From NCBI GenBank assembly GCA_002313925.1, contig DCAZ01000022.1, forward strand, positions 3,768-11,900: a stretch of DNA of 8,133 nt. The letters are read 5' to 3'. The translations under genes were made by a program, and so were the position numbers. Position 1 is the first letter of the stretch, and each line of letters starts with the position of its first letter. Source of the stretch: Gemmatimonadales bacterium UBA1120 (lineage in GTDB: Bacteria; Gemmatimonadota; Gemmatimonadetes; Longimicrobiales; Gaopeijiaceae). Below the pieces are notes generated by a model, which saw only the letters and a program-made list of their open reading frames with translations, ran no database searches and was not told where the DNA came from. This document shows, piece by piece, positions 1 to 6,825 of this stretch.

Positions 1-24
1 CGACGACTAACTGATACAGTACTC

Positions 25-2919
25 CTAGCCTGCAGTAGCATCCTTATAATGATCAATCGGTGGGCACGCGCACATAAGGTTTCGATCTCCGTATGCATTA
101 TCCACTCGTCTTACATGCGGCCAGAACTTGAAATCCCGTGTCCAGGCGGCCGGGTATGCTGCCTTCGAGCGAGAATAGGCGTGACCCCAATCGTCAGAGG
201 TGACCATCAGAGCCGTATGGGGTGCGTTCTTCAGTGGGTTATCAATCGGATCCGCGACCCCCATCTCCACCTCTCGGATCTCCTCACGAATCGAGATCAG
301 TGCATCCACTAGCCGATCAAGTTCCTGCTTTGTCTCGCTCTCAGTGGGTTCAATCATGATGGTGCCAATCACCGGGAAAGACACAGTAGGTGCATGGAAC
401 CCATAATCAATCAATCTCTTTGCCACATCCTCTTCAGTTATACCTGTCTCTCGCTTGAGTGGTCTTAGATCAATAATGAACTCGTGCGCCACCAGACCAT
501 GGTCACCCCTATATAGGACTTCAAAATGAGGCTCGATGCGCTTTGCCATGTAGTTAGCACCAAGTATCGCCAACTCCGAAGCATGTCGTACTCCTCTGGA
601 GCCCAACATCGAAATATATGCCCATGATATTGTCAGAATGCTCGCACTTCCCCAGGCGGCTGATGAAACTGGACCGATCGCCTTTTCACCCCCAACCCGA
701 TGGATTGGATGACCTGGGAGGTATGGAGCTAGTTTCGCATTAACACAGATTGGTCCCATACCCGGGCCTCCGCCACCGTGAGGGATCGCAAAGGTTTTAT
801 GCAGGTTGATATGGCAGACATCCGCACCGTAATCACCAGGACGTGCAAGGCCAACCTGTGCATTGAGGTTTGCTCCATCTAGATAAACAAGGCCTCCGTT
901 GTCATGAACGATCCGACAAACATCCTTGATTTTCTCTTCGAAGACCCCGTGTGTGGAGGGATAAGTGACCATAATCGCAGAAAGTTCAGAGGCATACTCC
1001 GTGGCCTTAGCTTCCAGATCGACAAGGTCGATCGTACCGTCTTCACTGCTCTTAACAACCACAACTTTCATGCCCGCCATTACTGCACTCGCTGGGTTTG
1101 TACCGTGAGCTGATGCAGGAATCAGACACACTCCCCGGTGACCTTCACTCTGATCTTCATGGTAGGCCCGAATCACTAGAAGGCCCGCATATTCACCCTG
1201 GGCTCCTGAGTTCGGTTGAAGTGATGTTGCCGTAAAACCAGTGATCTGAGCCAACCAATGCTCAAGATCTGAGAAGATTATCTGATACCCCTCCATCTGA
1301 TCAGAGGGTGCAAAAGGATGAATGCGACTTATGTCGGGCCAAGTAACACCCACCATTTGGCTTGTTGCATTGAGTTTCATGGTGCAAGAACCAAGCGGTA
1401 TCATACTCACGTTAAGCGACAGGTCGCGGGACTCCAGCTTGTGCAGGTACCGGAGCATCTCGGTCTCTGAGTGATAGCGATTGAAGACTTCGTGTTCCAG
1501 ATAAGGAGTTGTCCTGGAGGCCCAGTCTGGTAATTCGGATGGTCCAGACTTTGACGCTAGCTCGCCAGCATCAAGGTCGTGTTCATTGCCAACCGAGAAA
1601 ATCGAGAACAGTTCGTCGACATCCGCAGGCGTCGTGACTTCATCTAGCGCAATACCGACTGTCCCATCTTCAAAATCTCTGAGATTGATCCCATGTGAAA
1701 CCGCACGGGCAAGTAGGTCCTCCGAACCATCCAGGGGACGCACCCTAATTGTATCAAAAAATACTCTCGTAAGAATTTGGTGCCCGAGTGATTCAAGACC
1801 AGAAGCCAACACATTGGAAAGGGCCCGGATGCGTTCAGCGATACGCTTAATCCCTTCCGGACCGTGGTAAACCGCATACGCTCCCGCCATAATCGCAAGT
1901 AAAACTTGCGCGGTACAAATATTTGACGTGGCTCTCTCTCGCCGAATGTGCTGTTCCCGTGTCTGGAGTGCCATCCGGAGTGCTGGGTTGCCATCTACAT
2001 CGACAGAAACTCCGATGATGCGTCCGGGCATCTTGCGCTTAAAAGACTCTGTCGCCGCCATAAATGCCGCGTGCGGACCACCACAGCCAAGGGGGACACC
2101 AAAGCGCTGAGAGTTTCCAATTACCACATCTGCGCCCCATTCCCCAGGAGGAGTCAGAAGGGCCAGAGCCATCAGGTCTGCTGCGACAACGACGAGTGAT
2201 CCAGCTTCCTTTGCCCTAGAAACAAAGGGCCTATAATCGAGAACGTCACCATCCGTAGTTGGATACTGGAGTAATGCTCCAAATACCCCATCGTGTGGTT
2301 CAAAGCTCGTATGGTCTCCAACCACAACTTCGACGCCAAGGGGCCACGCCCGGGTTTTCACAACCTCAATGGTCTGGGGATGGCAACGCTCTGAAACAAA
2401 AAAGGTATTCGAACTGGCGGGGCTCTCTCCGCGGGCCAGGTGCATAGCTTCGGCAGCCGCAGTGGCTTCATCCAGTAGTGACGCGTTCGCAATCGGTAGC
2501 CCGGTTAAGTCGATGATCATCGTCTGAAAATTCAGGAGTGCTTCCAGGCGCCCCTGGGCTATCTCAGCCTGATAAGGTGTATACTGGGTATACCAGCCCG
2601 GGTTCTCCATGATATTCCGCAGGATCACACCAGGGACCAAAGTGTCGCTGTACCCCATACCAAGGAATGACCGGAAAACGCGGTTCTGAGAAGCAACAGA
2701 ACGAAGGTGACTGACGAACTCTGCTTCGCTCAGCGCCGCCGGTAGATCAAGTTCCCCCTCCATTCGGATAGATTCTGGGATCGTTTCCCTTACCAGGTCT
2801 GTAAGCGAATCATAACCGACTTCTTCAAGCATCCCTGAGATGTCGGCCTGGGTTGGGCCGAGGTGTCGGGCTTCGAAGTCGGGAGGAGGGTCAATAAAGG
2901 TCATGGGCTCCCCTGACAC
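25..2919 (-). CDS. gcvP: Glycine dehydrogenase (decarboxylating), P-protein of the glycine cleavage system, single-chain form
   Basis: The P-protein decarboxylates glycine with pyridoxal phosphate and transfers the aminomethyl group to the lipoyl arm of GcvH, in the cytoplasm. The 964-aa length fits the fused single-chain form (about 950 aa) rather than the split GcvPA/GcvPB form. The N-terminal half begins with the family motif RHLGP (19-23) and carries GNSQRFGVPLGCGGPH (268-283). The C-terminal half carries SCTMKLN (511-517), SAHGTNPAS (603-611) and the cofactor site NLHKTF (705-710) with Lys708 as the expected Schiff-base lysine, followed by a glycine-rich loop (715-720). The C-terminal region ends in the usual NLMCACPP motif (947-954). 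The chosen start is a GTG with an AGGA 10 nt upstream. An ATG five codons later (2904) is the alternative, but its GGGGAG is only 3 nt away. It lies directly after gcvH, so the two are probably co-transcribed. The reading frame is intact. Confidence 0.97.
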   Translation of the reverse strand: MSGEPMTFIDPPPDFEARHLGPTQADISGMLEEVGYDSLTDLVRETIPESIRMEGELDLPAALSEAEFVSHLRSVASQNRVFRSFLGMGYSDTLVPGVILRNIMENPGWYTQYTPYQAEIAQGRLEALLNFQTMIIDLTGLPIANASLLDEATAAAEAMHLARGESPASSNTFFVSERCHPQTIEVVKTRAWPLGVEVVVGDHTSFEPHDGVFGALLQYPTTDGDVLDYRPFVSRAKEAGSLVVVAADLMALALLTPPGEWGADVVIGNSQRFGVPLGCGGPHAAFMAATESFKRKMPGRIIGVSVDVDGNPALRMALQTREQHIRRERATSNICTAQVLLAIMAGAYAVYHGPEGIKRIAERIRALSNVLASGLESLGHQILTRVFFDTIRVRPLDGSEDLLARAVSHGINLRDFEDGTVGIALDEVTTPADVDELFSIFSVGNEHDLDAGELASKSGPSELPDWASRTTPYLEHEVFNRYHSETEMLRYLHKLESRDLSLNVSMIPLGSCTMKLNATSQMVGVTWPDISRIHPFAPSDQMEGYQIIFSDLEHWLAQITGFTATSLQPNSGAQGEYAGLLVIRAYHEDQSEGHRGVCLIPASAHGTNPASAVMAGMKVVVVKSSEDGTIDLVDLEAKATEYASELSAIMVTYPSTHGVFEEKIKDVCRIVHDNGGLVYLDGANLNAQVGLARPGDYGADVCHINLHKTFAIPHGGGGPGMGPICVNAKLAPYLPGHPIHRVGGEKAIGPVSSAAWGSASILTISWAYISMLGSRGVRHASELAILGANYMAKRIEPHFEVLYRGDHGLVAHEFIIDLRPLKRETGITEEDVAKRLIDYGFHAPTVSFPVIGTIMIEPTESETKQELDRLVDALISIREEIREVEMGVADPIDNPLKNAPHTALMVTSDDWGHAYSRSKAAYPAAWTRDFKFWPHVRRVDNAYGDRNLMCACPPIDHYKDATAG

Positions 2920-2940
2920 GCTGACTGAATCCTAGTCAGC
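2920..2940 (-). promoter_or_regulatory. Hairpin carrying the likely gcvP ribosome-binding site in its loop
   Basis: On the minus strand the arms GCTGACT and AGTCAGC pair perfectly (7 bp) around the 7-nt loop AGGATTC. The structure starts in the last sense codon and the TGA stop of gcvH and ends on the base before the GTG start of gcvP. The loop holds the only well-spaced Shine-Dalgarno-like sequence, AGGA, 10 nt before that GTG. There is no T-run, so it is not an intrinsic terminator. A ribosome finishing gcvH would melt the hairpin, which would fit translational coupling of gcvH and gcvP. The pairing is seen directly, the regulatory role is inference. Confidence 0.5.
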
Positions 2941-3322
2941 TTATATGGTCCTCGTACCGATCTGCGTCCAGAAGGGCATCCAAGTCGCCTTCATCATCAA
3001 CCTGAAGCTTGATCATCCAACCCTCACCGTATGGGTCCGAATTCACGAGAGAAGGATCGTCGTCAAGAGCTATGTTGATCTCTATCACCTCACCAGATAT
3101 GGGGCTATAAAGATCGCTAACGGCCTTTACCGCCTCAATCGTTCCGAAAACCTCCATCTTTGAGAATGAAATTCCCGTGTCCGGTAGCTCAATATAGACA
3201 ACATCGCCGAGTTCCCCCTGAGCGTAATCAGTAATCCCAACGAAGAAGATTCCTTCCTCACTAGAAGGCCTCAAATATTCGTGCTCTTCAGTGTATAGCA
3301 GGTCGCTAGGGGTGTCGGACAT
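2936..3322 (-). CDS. gcvH: Glycine cleavage system H protein (lipoyl carrier)
   Basis: GcvH carries the aminomethyl group on a lipoylated lysine from GcvP to GcvT and then to the dihydrolipoamide dehydrogenase. From the ATG at 3322 the protein is 128 aa, typical for the family. It begins MSDTPSDLLYTEEHEYLRP, matching the usual H-protein N-terminus (YT-x-EHEW-like). The lipoyl domain is complete: GITDYAQGELGDVVYIELP, then the attachment motif EAVKAVSDLYSPISGEV with Lys66 as the lipoyl lysine, then the conserved end region NSDPYGEGWMIKL. A longer frame opens at a GTG at 3364, but the extra 14 residues lack family character. The ATG has a GAGAG 5 nt upstream, while the GTG has no ribosome-binding site. 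It is the first gene of a gcvH-gcvP pair. gcvT, the usual third partner, is absent here and must lie elsewhere if the pathway is complete. Confidence 0.96.
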   Translation of the reverse strand: MSDTPSDLLYTEEHEYLRPSSEEGIFFVGITDYAQGELGDVVYIELPDTGISFSKMEVFGTIEAVKAVSDLYSPISGEVIEINIALDDDPSLVNSDPYGEGWMIKLQVDDEGDLDALLDADRYEDHIS

Positions 3323-3530
3323 GCGATCTCTCGGACAGTGGAATCTGAATTCGGAAGGCCTCACGATGACGGGGTTTTGTCACAAGGTCAACCCTCTTCC
3401 CTTCCAGTTCATTGAACCCTTCCGGAGTCTCAGTTACCCGCGCTCTACCATAGAGCCTAATCCTCACCGGAACGCGCTTGTCACGCCGCTTCCGGCAGAC
3501 CCAGTTTCAGGAGCGAGAGTCCTCGGTCAC
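3306..3530 (-). pseudogene. Possible remnant of a small PilZ-like gene upstream of gcvH (weak)
   Basis: A minus-strand frame opens at a GTG at 3530 and reads VTEDSRS. It then meets a TGA at 3507-3509 and stays open for 66 codons to a TAG at 3306-3308. The open part contains RKRRDKRVPVRIRLYGRARV and, further on, a stretch ELEGKRVDL. The basic RxxxR cluster followed by alternating hydrophobic residues, and a later VDL where a (D/N)xSxxG motif would be expected, recall the start of a PilZ (cyclic di-GMP binding) domain. The second motif is not preserved and the frame ends too early for a full domain. There is no ribosome-binding site, and the end overlaps gcvH by 17 nt. It may equally be chance coding in a leader region. 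A shorter start is the GTG at 3467, giving 53 aa. Confidence 0.2.
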
Positions 3531-3562
3531 ACAGTAACCGAAGTACTACCGCTAAGATTTGA

Positions 3563-3577
3563 AGATCAATATGATCT
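3563..3577. promoter_or_regulatory. Perfect inverted repeat, possible operator
   Basis: AGATCA and TGATCT are perfect inverted arms separated by ATA, a 15-bp dyad typical in size for a dimeric regulator. It overlaps the spacer of the weak promoter pair upstream of tatA. No specific regulator family can be named from the bases. Confidence 0.3.
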
Positions 3578-3589
3578 ATGAGGATACTA

Positions 3590-3599
3590 CGAACGTTCG
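3590..3599. repeat. 10-bp perfect palindrome upstream of tatA
   Basis: CGAACGTTCG is a self-complementary 10-mer 30 nt before the tatA start codon. It could be half of a regulatory region together with the dyad at 3563-3577, or chance. It lacks the N4 spacer of the Gram-positive LexA box. Confidence 0.25.
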
Positions 3600-3629
3600 A
3601 CTATAACTTATTGCCGAGGCGCTCATAAA

Positions 3630-3809
3630 ATGAGCTATCAAATGGCTGTGATCGGTTTCTGGGAAGTAGCTCTCATGCTAGGGGTCCTCATGATCTTCTT
3701 CGGTGCCAAGAAGCTGCCCCAATTGGCGAGGGGACTCGGCTCGGGAATTCGTAACTTCAAGGGCGAGTTGTCGGCACCTGCAGAAGAATCCAAGGACGGA
3801 GAGGAGTAA
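3630..3809 (+). CDS. tatA: Sec-independent protein translocase subunit TatA/TatE
   Basis: TatA oligomerises in the cytoplasmic membrane to form the passage for folded proteins carrying twin-arginine signals. The 59-aa product has the whole family pattern in order. A short N-terminus leads into one membrane helix (about residues 8-24) that starts with the GFWE element (family GFPE, Glu12). The hinge FFGAKKLP (23-30) follows, then an amphipathic helix (about 31-46, ARGLGSGIRNFK) and a short acidic tail ending EESKDGEE. It is at the short end of the family. The ATG has a GAGG about 10 nt upstream. ATG at codon 5 is possible but would shorten the N-terminus. It heads a plus-strand group with trmJ 28 nt downstream. 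tatB and tatC are not in the window. Confidence 0.93.
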   Translation: MSYQMAVIGFWEVALMLGVLMIFFGAKKLPQLARGLGSGIRNFKGELSAPAEESKDGEE

Positions 3810-3837
3810 CGAACAGGAACATCAACTGACAGCTGCC

Positions 3838-4608
3838 GTGAGTTACGACCTGCTTTCTCGTATCGCTATCGTTCTTGACCATCCCAAGAACGTGGTGAAT
3901 ATCGCCGGGGTCACCCGAGTTATGCAGAACTTCGGACTCAAGACACTCCGCCTGGTAAACCCTGAAGAGTTTGATGCTTATCGCATCGAAGGGATCGCTC
4001 ACCGCAGTGCAGACCTCATCAGCGCGACGACGCTACACACTACGCTGCAGGATGCTGTAGGTGATGCTTCCTTTATCTTGGGCACAACCGGGCGGGCAAG
4101 AACTGCTGGGCGAAATTACATCAGGCCGCGTGAGGCTGGATCCCTCCTGGTGGAGCGAGCAGCAACAGGCACAGTGACGATCATCCTCGGTCGTGAAGAC
4201 CGGGGTCTCACAAATGAAGCTCTGGATCTTTGCCATGCGGTGATGGTCATCCCAACCGACCCGGAACACCCTAGTCTTAACCTGGCCCAAGCTTGTCTTG
4301 TAGCTGCTTACGAAATCTTCCTCGCTGTAGGTGGTGGCGAACACTCCCTGCCCCAAGGGCGCCGAGCAAGCCGCCCCCCAACTCAGGACGAGCTCGAAGA
4401 GACCTACGCCGCCATAGAGACGGGGCTGCATCGCATCGAGTTCTTCAAGGCCCGAGAGCCTTCAGCAGTAATGCGTACGATCCGTACGATCGTATCACGT
4501 GCTACGCCTGACCTACGAGAAGCTCGACTTCTCGGGGCAATCGGTTACGAAATCGATCACTACATCAACCGAAAGCAAGTCGGACATGATCCAGACACAA
4601 CTCCTTAA
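3838..4608 (+). CDS. trmJ: tRNA (cytidine/uridine-2'-O-)-methyltransferase, TrmJ type (SPOUT/TrmH family)
   Basis: TrmJ methylates the ribose 2'-OH at position 32 of tRNA with S-adenosylmethionine. From the GTG at 3838 the protein is 256 aa, matching the family's usual 240-260. The core begins RIAIVLDHPKNVVNIAGVTRVMQNFG, with the SPOUT motif 1 Asn/Arg pattern (about 18-33). ILGTTGR follows at about 80-86. Motif 2 is ILGREDRGLTNEALDLC (116-132) and motif 3 is IPTDPEHPSLNLAQA (138-152); together they form the knotted cofactor site. The C-terminal helical extension (about 183-245, EETYAAIETGLHRIEFF and the MRTIRTIVSRA stretch) is the TrmJ-specific part and argues against plain TrmH or RlmB. The frame stays open back to 3703 inside tatA, but those residues are out-of-frame tatA sequence with no family character. 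The start is uncertain: the nearest AGGA is 19 nt before the GTG but 7 nt before an in-frame CTG at 3826. Confidence 0.9.
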   Translation: MSYDLLSRIAIVLDHPKNVVNIAGVTRVMQNFGLKTLRLVNPEEFDAYRIEGIAHRSADLISATTLHTTLQDAVGDASFILGTTGRARTAGRNYIRPREAGSLLVERAATGTVTIILGREDRGLTNEALDLCHAVMVIPTDPEHPSLNLAQACLVAAYEIFLAVGGGEHSLPQGRRASRPPTQDELEETYAAIETGLHRIEFFKAREPSAVMRTIRTIVSRATPDLREARLLGAIGYEIDHYINRKQVGHDPDTTP

Positions 4609-4632
4609 ATCTGACTTCCAGAAAAGCATTCC

Positions 4633-5439
4633 ATGCCCCAGCCCTCGATTCTAGTGAACGATAAACTAGATATTAGTGAGATTCGTGAATTGCTGGATTT
4701 TGCCGTCGAGCTAGCACATGAGGCGGGGGCACTCACTCTAGAGTACTTCGGCGGCATCGTCCATGCAGATGCTAAAAAAGATGGTTCTCCTGTCACCGTT
4801 GCTGACCGCAAGGCTGAAGAATTGATTCGACAGAAAATCGAGGAGCGATTCCCGAGGGATTCAATTCTCGGTGAGGAATTCGGCGAGTCCAATGAAGGTG
4901 CCCGAGTTCGATGGATTCTCGATCCAATAGACGCCACTCGGTCTTTTACTAGAGGAGTACCTTTGTTCGGAGTCCTCATCGCGGTAGAGGTAGATGGTGA
5001 GAGTGTTGTTGGGGTTGCTCATTTTCCAGCTCTCGAAGAGACGGTGGCAGCAGGAGCAGGTCACGGCTGCACCTGGAATGGTGAGTCATGCTGTGTGTCA
5101 CCTGTCAGCTCACTGCCGCAAGCCGTTGTTTGTACGACTGACATCGAGAGGATCCTAGCCCGCCCCGAAGGGATCGGTTGGAGACGGCTACAACAGCGTG
5201 CTGCTTTCTCTCGCACCTGGGGGGACTGTTACGGACATGCACTTGTTGCGACAGGAAGAATAGAGGCACAAGTAGATCCAATAATGGCACCCTGGGATGC
5301 TGGACCTTTTCTTACGATCCTGACAGAAGCGGGTGGTCGCTTCACAACACTTCAGGGACAGCCAACGATCCATGGAGGGTCAGGGGTCAGTTCGAATGGG
5401 ATCCTTCATGAAGAGATACTTCGGGAATTGGTGGGTTAA
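4633..5439 (+). CDS. hisN: Histidinol-phosphatase, inositol monophosphatase family
   Basis: It is predicted to hydrolyse L-histidinol phosphate to L-histidinol and phosphate, a late step of histidine synthesis, using Mg2+. The 268-aa length fits the family. Metal-binding motifs of the inositol monophosphatase fold are present: GEEFG (80-84), WILDPIDAT (94-102) with Asp97 and Asp100, and PWDAGP (220-225) with Asp222. The stretches SFTRGVPLFGVLIA (104-117), RTWGDCYGHALVATGR (194-209), VDPIMAPWD and GGSGVSSNGILHEE match HisN-type proteins better than SuhB/CysQ. Residue 101 is Ala where most relatives have Gly (DPIDGT). The gene lies 24 nt after trmJ, away from any other his gene. The ribosome-binding site is weak (AGAAAAG). 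Substrate assignment rests on family resemblance, and a broader phosphatase cannot be excluded. Confidence 0.85.
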   Translation: MPQPSILVNDKLDISEIRELLDFAVELAHEAGALTLEYFGGIVHADAKKDGSPVTVADRKAEELIRQKIEERFPRDSILGEEFGESNEGARVRWILDPIDATRSFTRGVPLFGVLIAVEVDGESVVGVAHFPALEETVAAGAGHGCTWNGESCCVSPVSSLPQAVVCTTDIERILARPEGIGWRRLQQRAAFSRTWGDCYGHALVATGRIEAQVDPIMAPWDAGPFLTILTEAGGRFTTLQGQPTIHGGSGVSSNGILHEEILRELVG

Positions 5440-5515
5440 GACAACGAATCAACTTTTTCCATCATGGTTGCGTACCAACCCCTTGATGCTCCCTGGAACT
5501 CTAATTCGATAGCTG
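5440..5515. other. Convergent gap between hisN and actF, no clear terminator
   Basis: This 76-bp stretch lies between two converging genes. It holds a small hairpin, GGTTG and CAACC around CGTAC (5466-5480), but neither strand has a T-run after the stem, so it is not a standard intrinsic terminator. The run TTTTT at 5454-5458 precedes that stem on the plus strand. Confidence 0.4.
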
Positions 5516-5527
5516 CTATTCAGCAGC
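5509..5527. repeat. Two nested inverted repeats at the actF stop codon
   Basis: ATAGCTGCTAT (5509-5519) is a dyad around a central T. It overlaps a second stem in which GCTGCT (5512-5517) pairs with AGCAGC (5522-5527) around ATTC. Both cover the 3' end and TAG stop of actF. They could be mRNA 3'-end structures; no T-run follows, so termination is unproven. Confidence 0.3.
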
Positions 5528-6823
5528 AAGACCCACAGGTATTTCGGCTTCTCTAGTCTCTGGGTCGACCATCGGTTGCCATACCTGTATTGCCGGAAAC
5601 GTTGAAAGAAACCATCTCACCGACCCCAGATACAAACCTAAGAACATCAGCCCTATGAGAGGCTGCCAAATCGTGAAGACCGGATCTCCTCCATGGTGGA
5701 GCGACGGAGCAAGCATTACGTACCTTTCAAGCCACATTCCAACAAGAATGACTGAGGTGAAAAAAGCCAAGAGCACTGGCTTCGTCTTAGGTTTTCTCCC
5801 AATGAGCCCTGCAAAGGGAATTACAAAACACAGGAGAATGACCAGACCCGACAGACCGCCCCAAACTTCATCGGAGCGCCTAATGATCCATGCTTGCTCC
5901 CACGGAAGCTTACCATACCAGATGACTATATATTGGCTAAAGAATAGGTAGGTCCAAAAGACACAGAATGCGAAAGCCAACTTCCCTATGTCGTGGCGTT
6001 GCTGCAGACCGATATTCCTGTGAAAATCCTCATGCTGTGTCCTTAGGTATAAACTCCAGAGCGCCGTCGCAGCTATACCAACCCAGAACGCTCCCATGAA
6101 AAACCAGGGACCAAACATCGTGCTGAACCAGTGTGGCTCCAGGGACATGACCCAGTCGTAGCTCAACATTGTCATGACTACCGCATAAATGATCACGAAC
6201 GCTGGGGCAATCACAGTCATGCGCTTGTAGCTACGGACCTCCTCCTTTTCTTGACCCATCCAGCCCCGTGTGAGCCGAGCTCGCCAAGCTTCTCCCGTTT
6301 TGCCTTCAGTGAGCATTTGCTGGGCACTGAGGTCCATATCAGGGCGCAGAGCGAGGTAGACGAAGTACAGTGCCACTCCGAAAAGGAGGGCAAGTCCAAG
6401 AAGGTTCCTTGCGACCAAGAATGGCATGTTGAGGTATGCTGATTTGTTCTGGACGACAGGGTCGTCCGCCATCATCTCAATCCATGGGAAATAGCTCTCA
6501 CCAAGACTCAGCATAGGTATCATGAGCAAGAAAGAGAGCGGAAGGAACGCAACAAAAGACTGGCTAATCCGACGTATGGACCAGTTCCATTTTGCCTTTG
6601 TAATCCAGGTCGCAATCGCGAGCAAAAGACCACCCATGGACACGCTCGTGAAGTACAACCAGTTCGTGATGTAGCTAATCCAGGCGGCTTGGGGGTCCTG
6701 CAGCAATCTCATCACGAACGACAAAAGACCCACCACTATAAATGCACCAATCAAAAGATTGGCTTTCCTTGAGCGGGGAAGATAGCGCACAGAAATTTCA
6801 TCTGGCACGTGAATATGGGCCAT
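5516..6823 (-). CDS. actF: Alternative Complex III integral membrane subunit ActF
   Basis: ActF is a membrane-embedded subunit of quinol:cytochrome c oxidoreductase (ACIII), distantly related to the NrfD-like ActC. The 435-aa protein has about ten predicted membrane helices, near residues 22-42, 53-75, 86-107, 134-158, 203-223, 236-260, 280-303, 320-341, 350-371 and 384-407. Recognisable family stretches are SYDWVMSLEPHWFSTMFGPW (221-240), SQYIVIWYGKLPWE (296-309) and the region of helix 9, GMWLERYVML. The ATG start has AGGAG 7 nt upstream, inside the end of actE, and only 2 nt separate the actE stop from it. It is the last act gene, since hisN converges on it directly afterwards. No haem-binding motif is present, as expected for this subunit. 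Confidence 0.92.
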   Translation of the reverse strand: MAHIHVPDEISVRYLPRSRKANLLIGAFIVVGLLSFVMRLLQDPQAAWISYITNWLYFTSVSMGGLLLAIATWITKAKWNWSIRRISQSFVAFLPLSFLLMIPMLSLGESYFPWIEMMADDPVVQNKSAYLNMPFLVARNLLGLALLFGVALYFVYLALRPDMDLSAQQMLTEGKTGEAWRARLTRGWMGQEKEEVRSYKRMTVIAPAFVIIYAVVMTMLSYDWVMSLEPHWFSTMFGPWFFMGAFWVGIAATALWSLYLRTQHEDFHRNIGLQQRHDIGKLAFAFCVFWTYLFFSQYIVIWYGKLPWEQAWIIRRSDEVWGGLSGLVILLCFVIPFAGLIGRKPKTKPVLLAFFTSVILVGMWLERYVMLAPSLHHGGDPVFTIWQPLIGLMFLGLYLGSVRWFLSTFPAIQVWQPMVDPETREAEIPVGLAAE

Positions 6824-6825
6824 CC

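Larger units (their letters stand above)
3323..3629. other. Divergent intergenic region between gcvH and tatA
   Basis: This spacer of about 300 bases separates the leftward gcvHP pair from the rightward tatA-trmJ-hisN group, so it should contain promoters for both. For the plus strand a weak pair is TTGAAG (3559-3564) and GATACT (3583-3588), 18 nt apart, each matching four of six consensus bases. For the minus strand a TTGACC lies just upstream of gcvH but has no good -10 partner. I see no conserved glycine-aptamer sequence in front of gcvH. Two palindromes near the plus-strand genes and a weak minus-strand reading frame are listed separately. Confidence 0.5.

Noticed and set aside
1..24. Start of another gene left of gcvP
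   Set aside because: Only 24 bases are available, too few to assign coding or regulatory content.
3291..3581. Plus-strand reading frame of 96 codons across the gcvH start and spacer
   Set aside because: It is antisense to gcvH, resembles no family, has no ribosome-binding site, and its open length is expected by chance here.
3590..3599. LexA/SOS box
   Set aside because: CGAACGTTCG lacks the four-base spacer between GAAC and GTTC, and no SOS gene is adjacent.
3323..3629. Glycine riboswitch in front of gcvH
   Set aside because: I read the minus strand for the conserved aptamer core and tandem arrangement and did not find it; a covariance-model search could overrule this.
3703..3837. N-terminal extension of the trmJ frame to an ATG at 3703
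   Set aside because: It runs through tatA in another frame, has no methyltransferase-like residues and makes the protein about 45 aa longer than the family.
5440..5527. Bidirectional intrinsic terminator between hisN and actF
   Set aside because: Small stems are present, but none is followed by a T-run on either strand.
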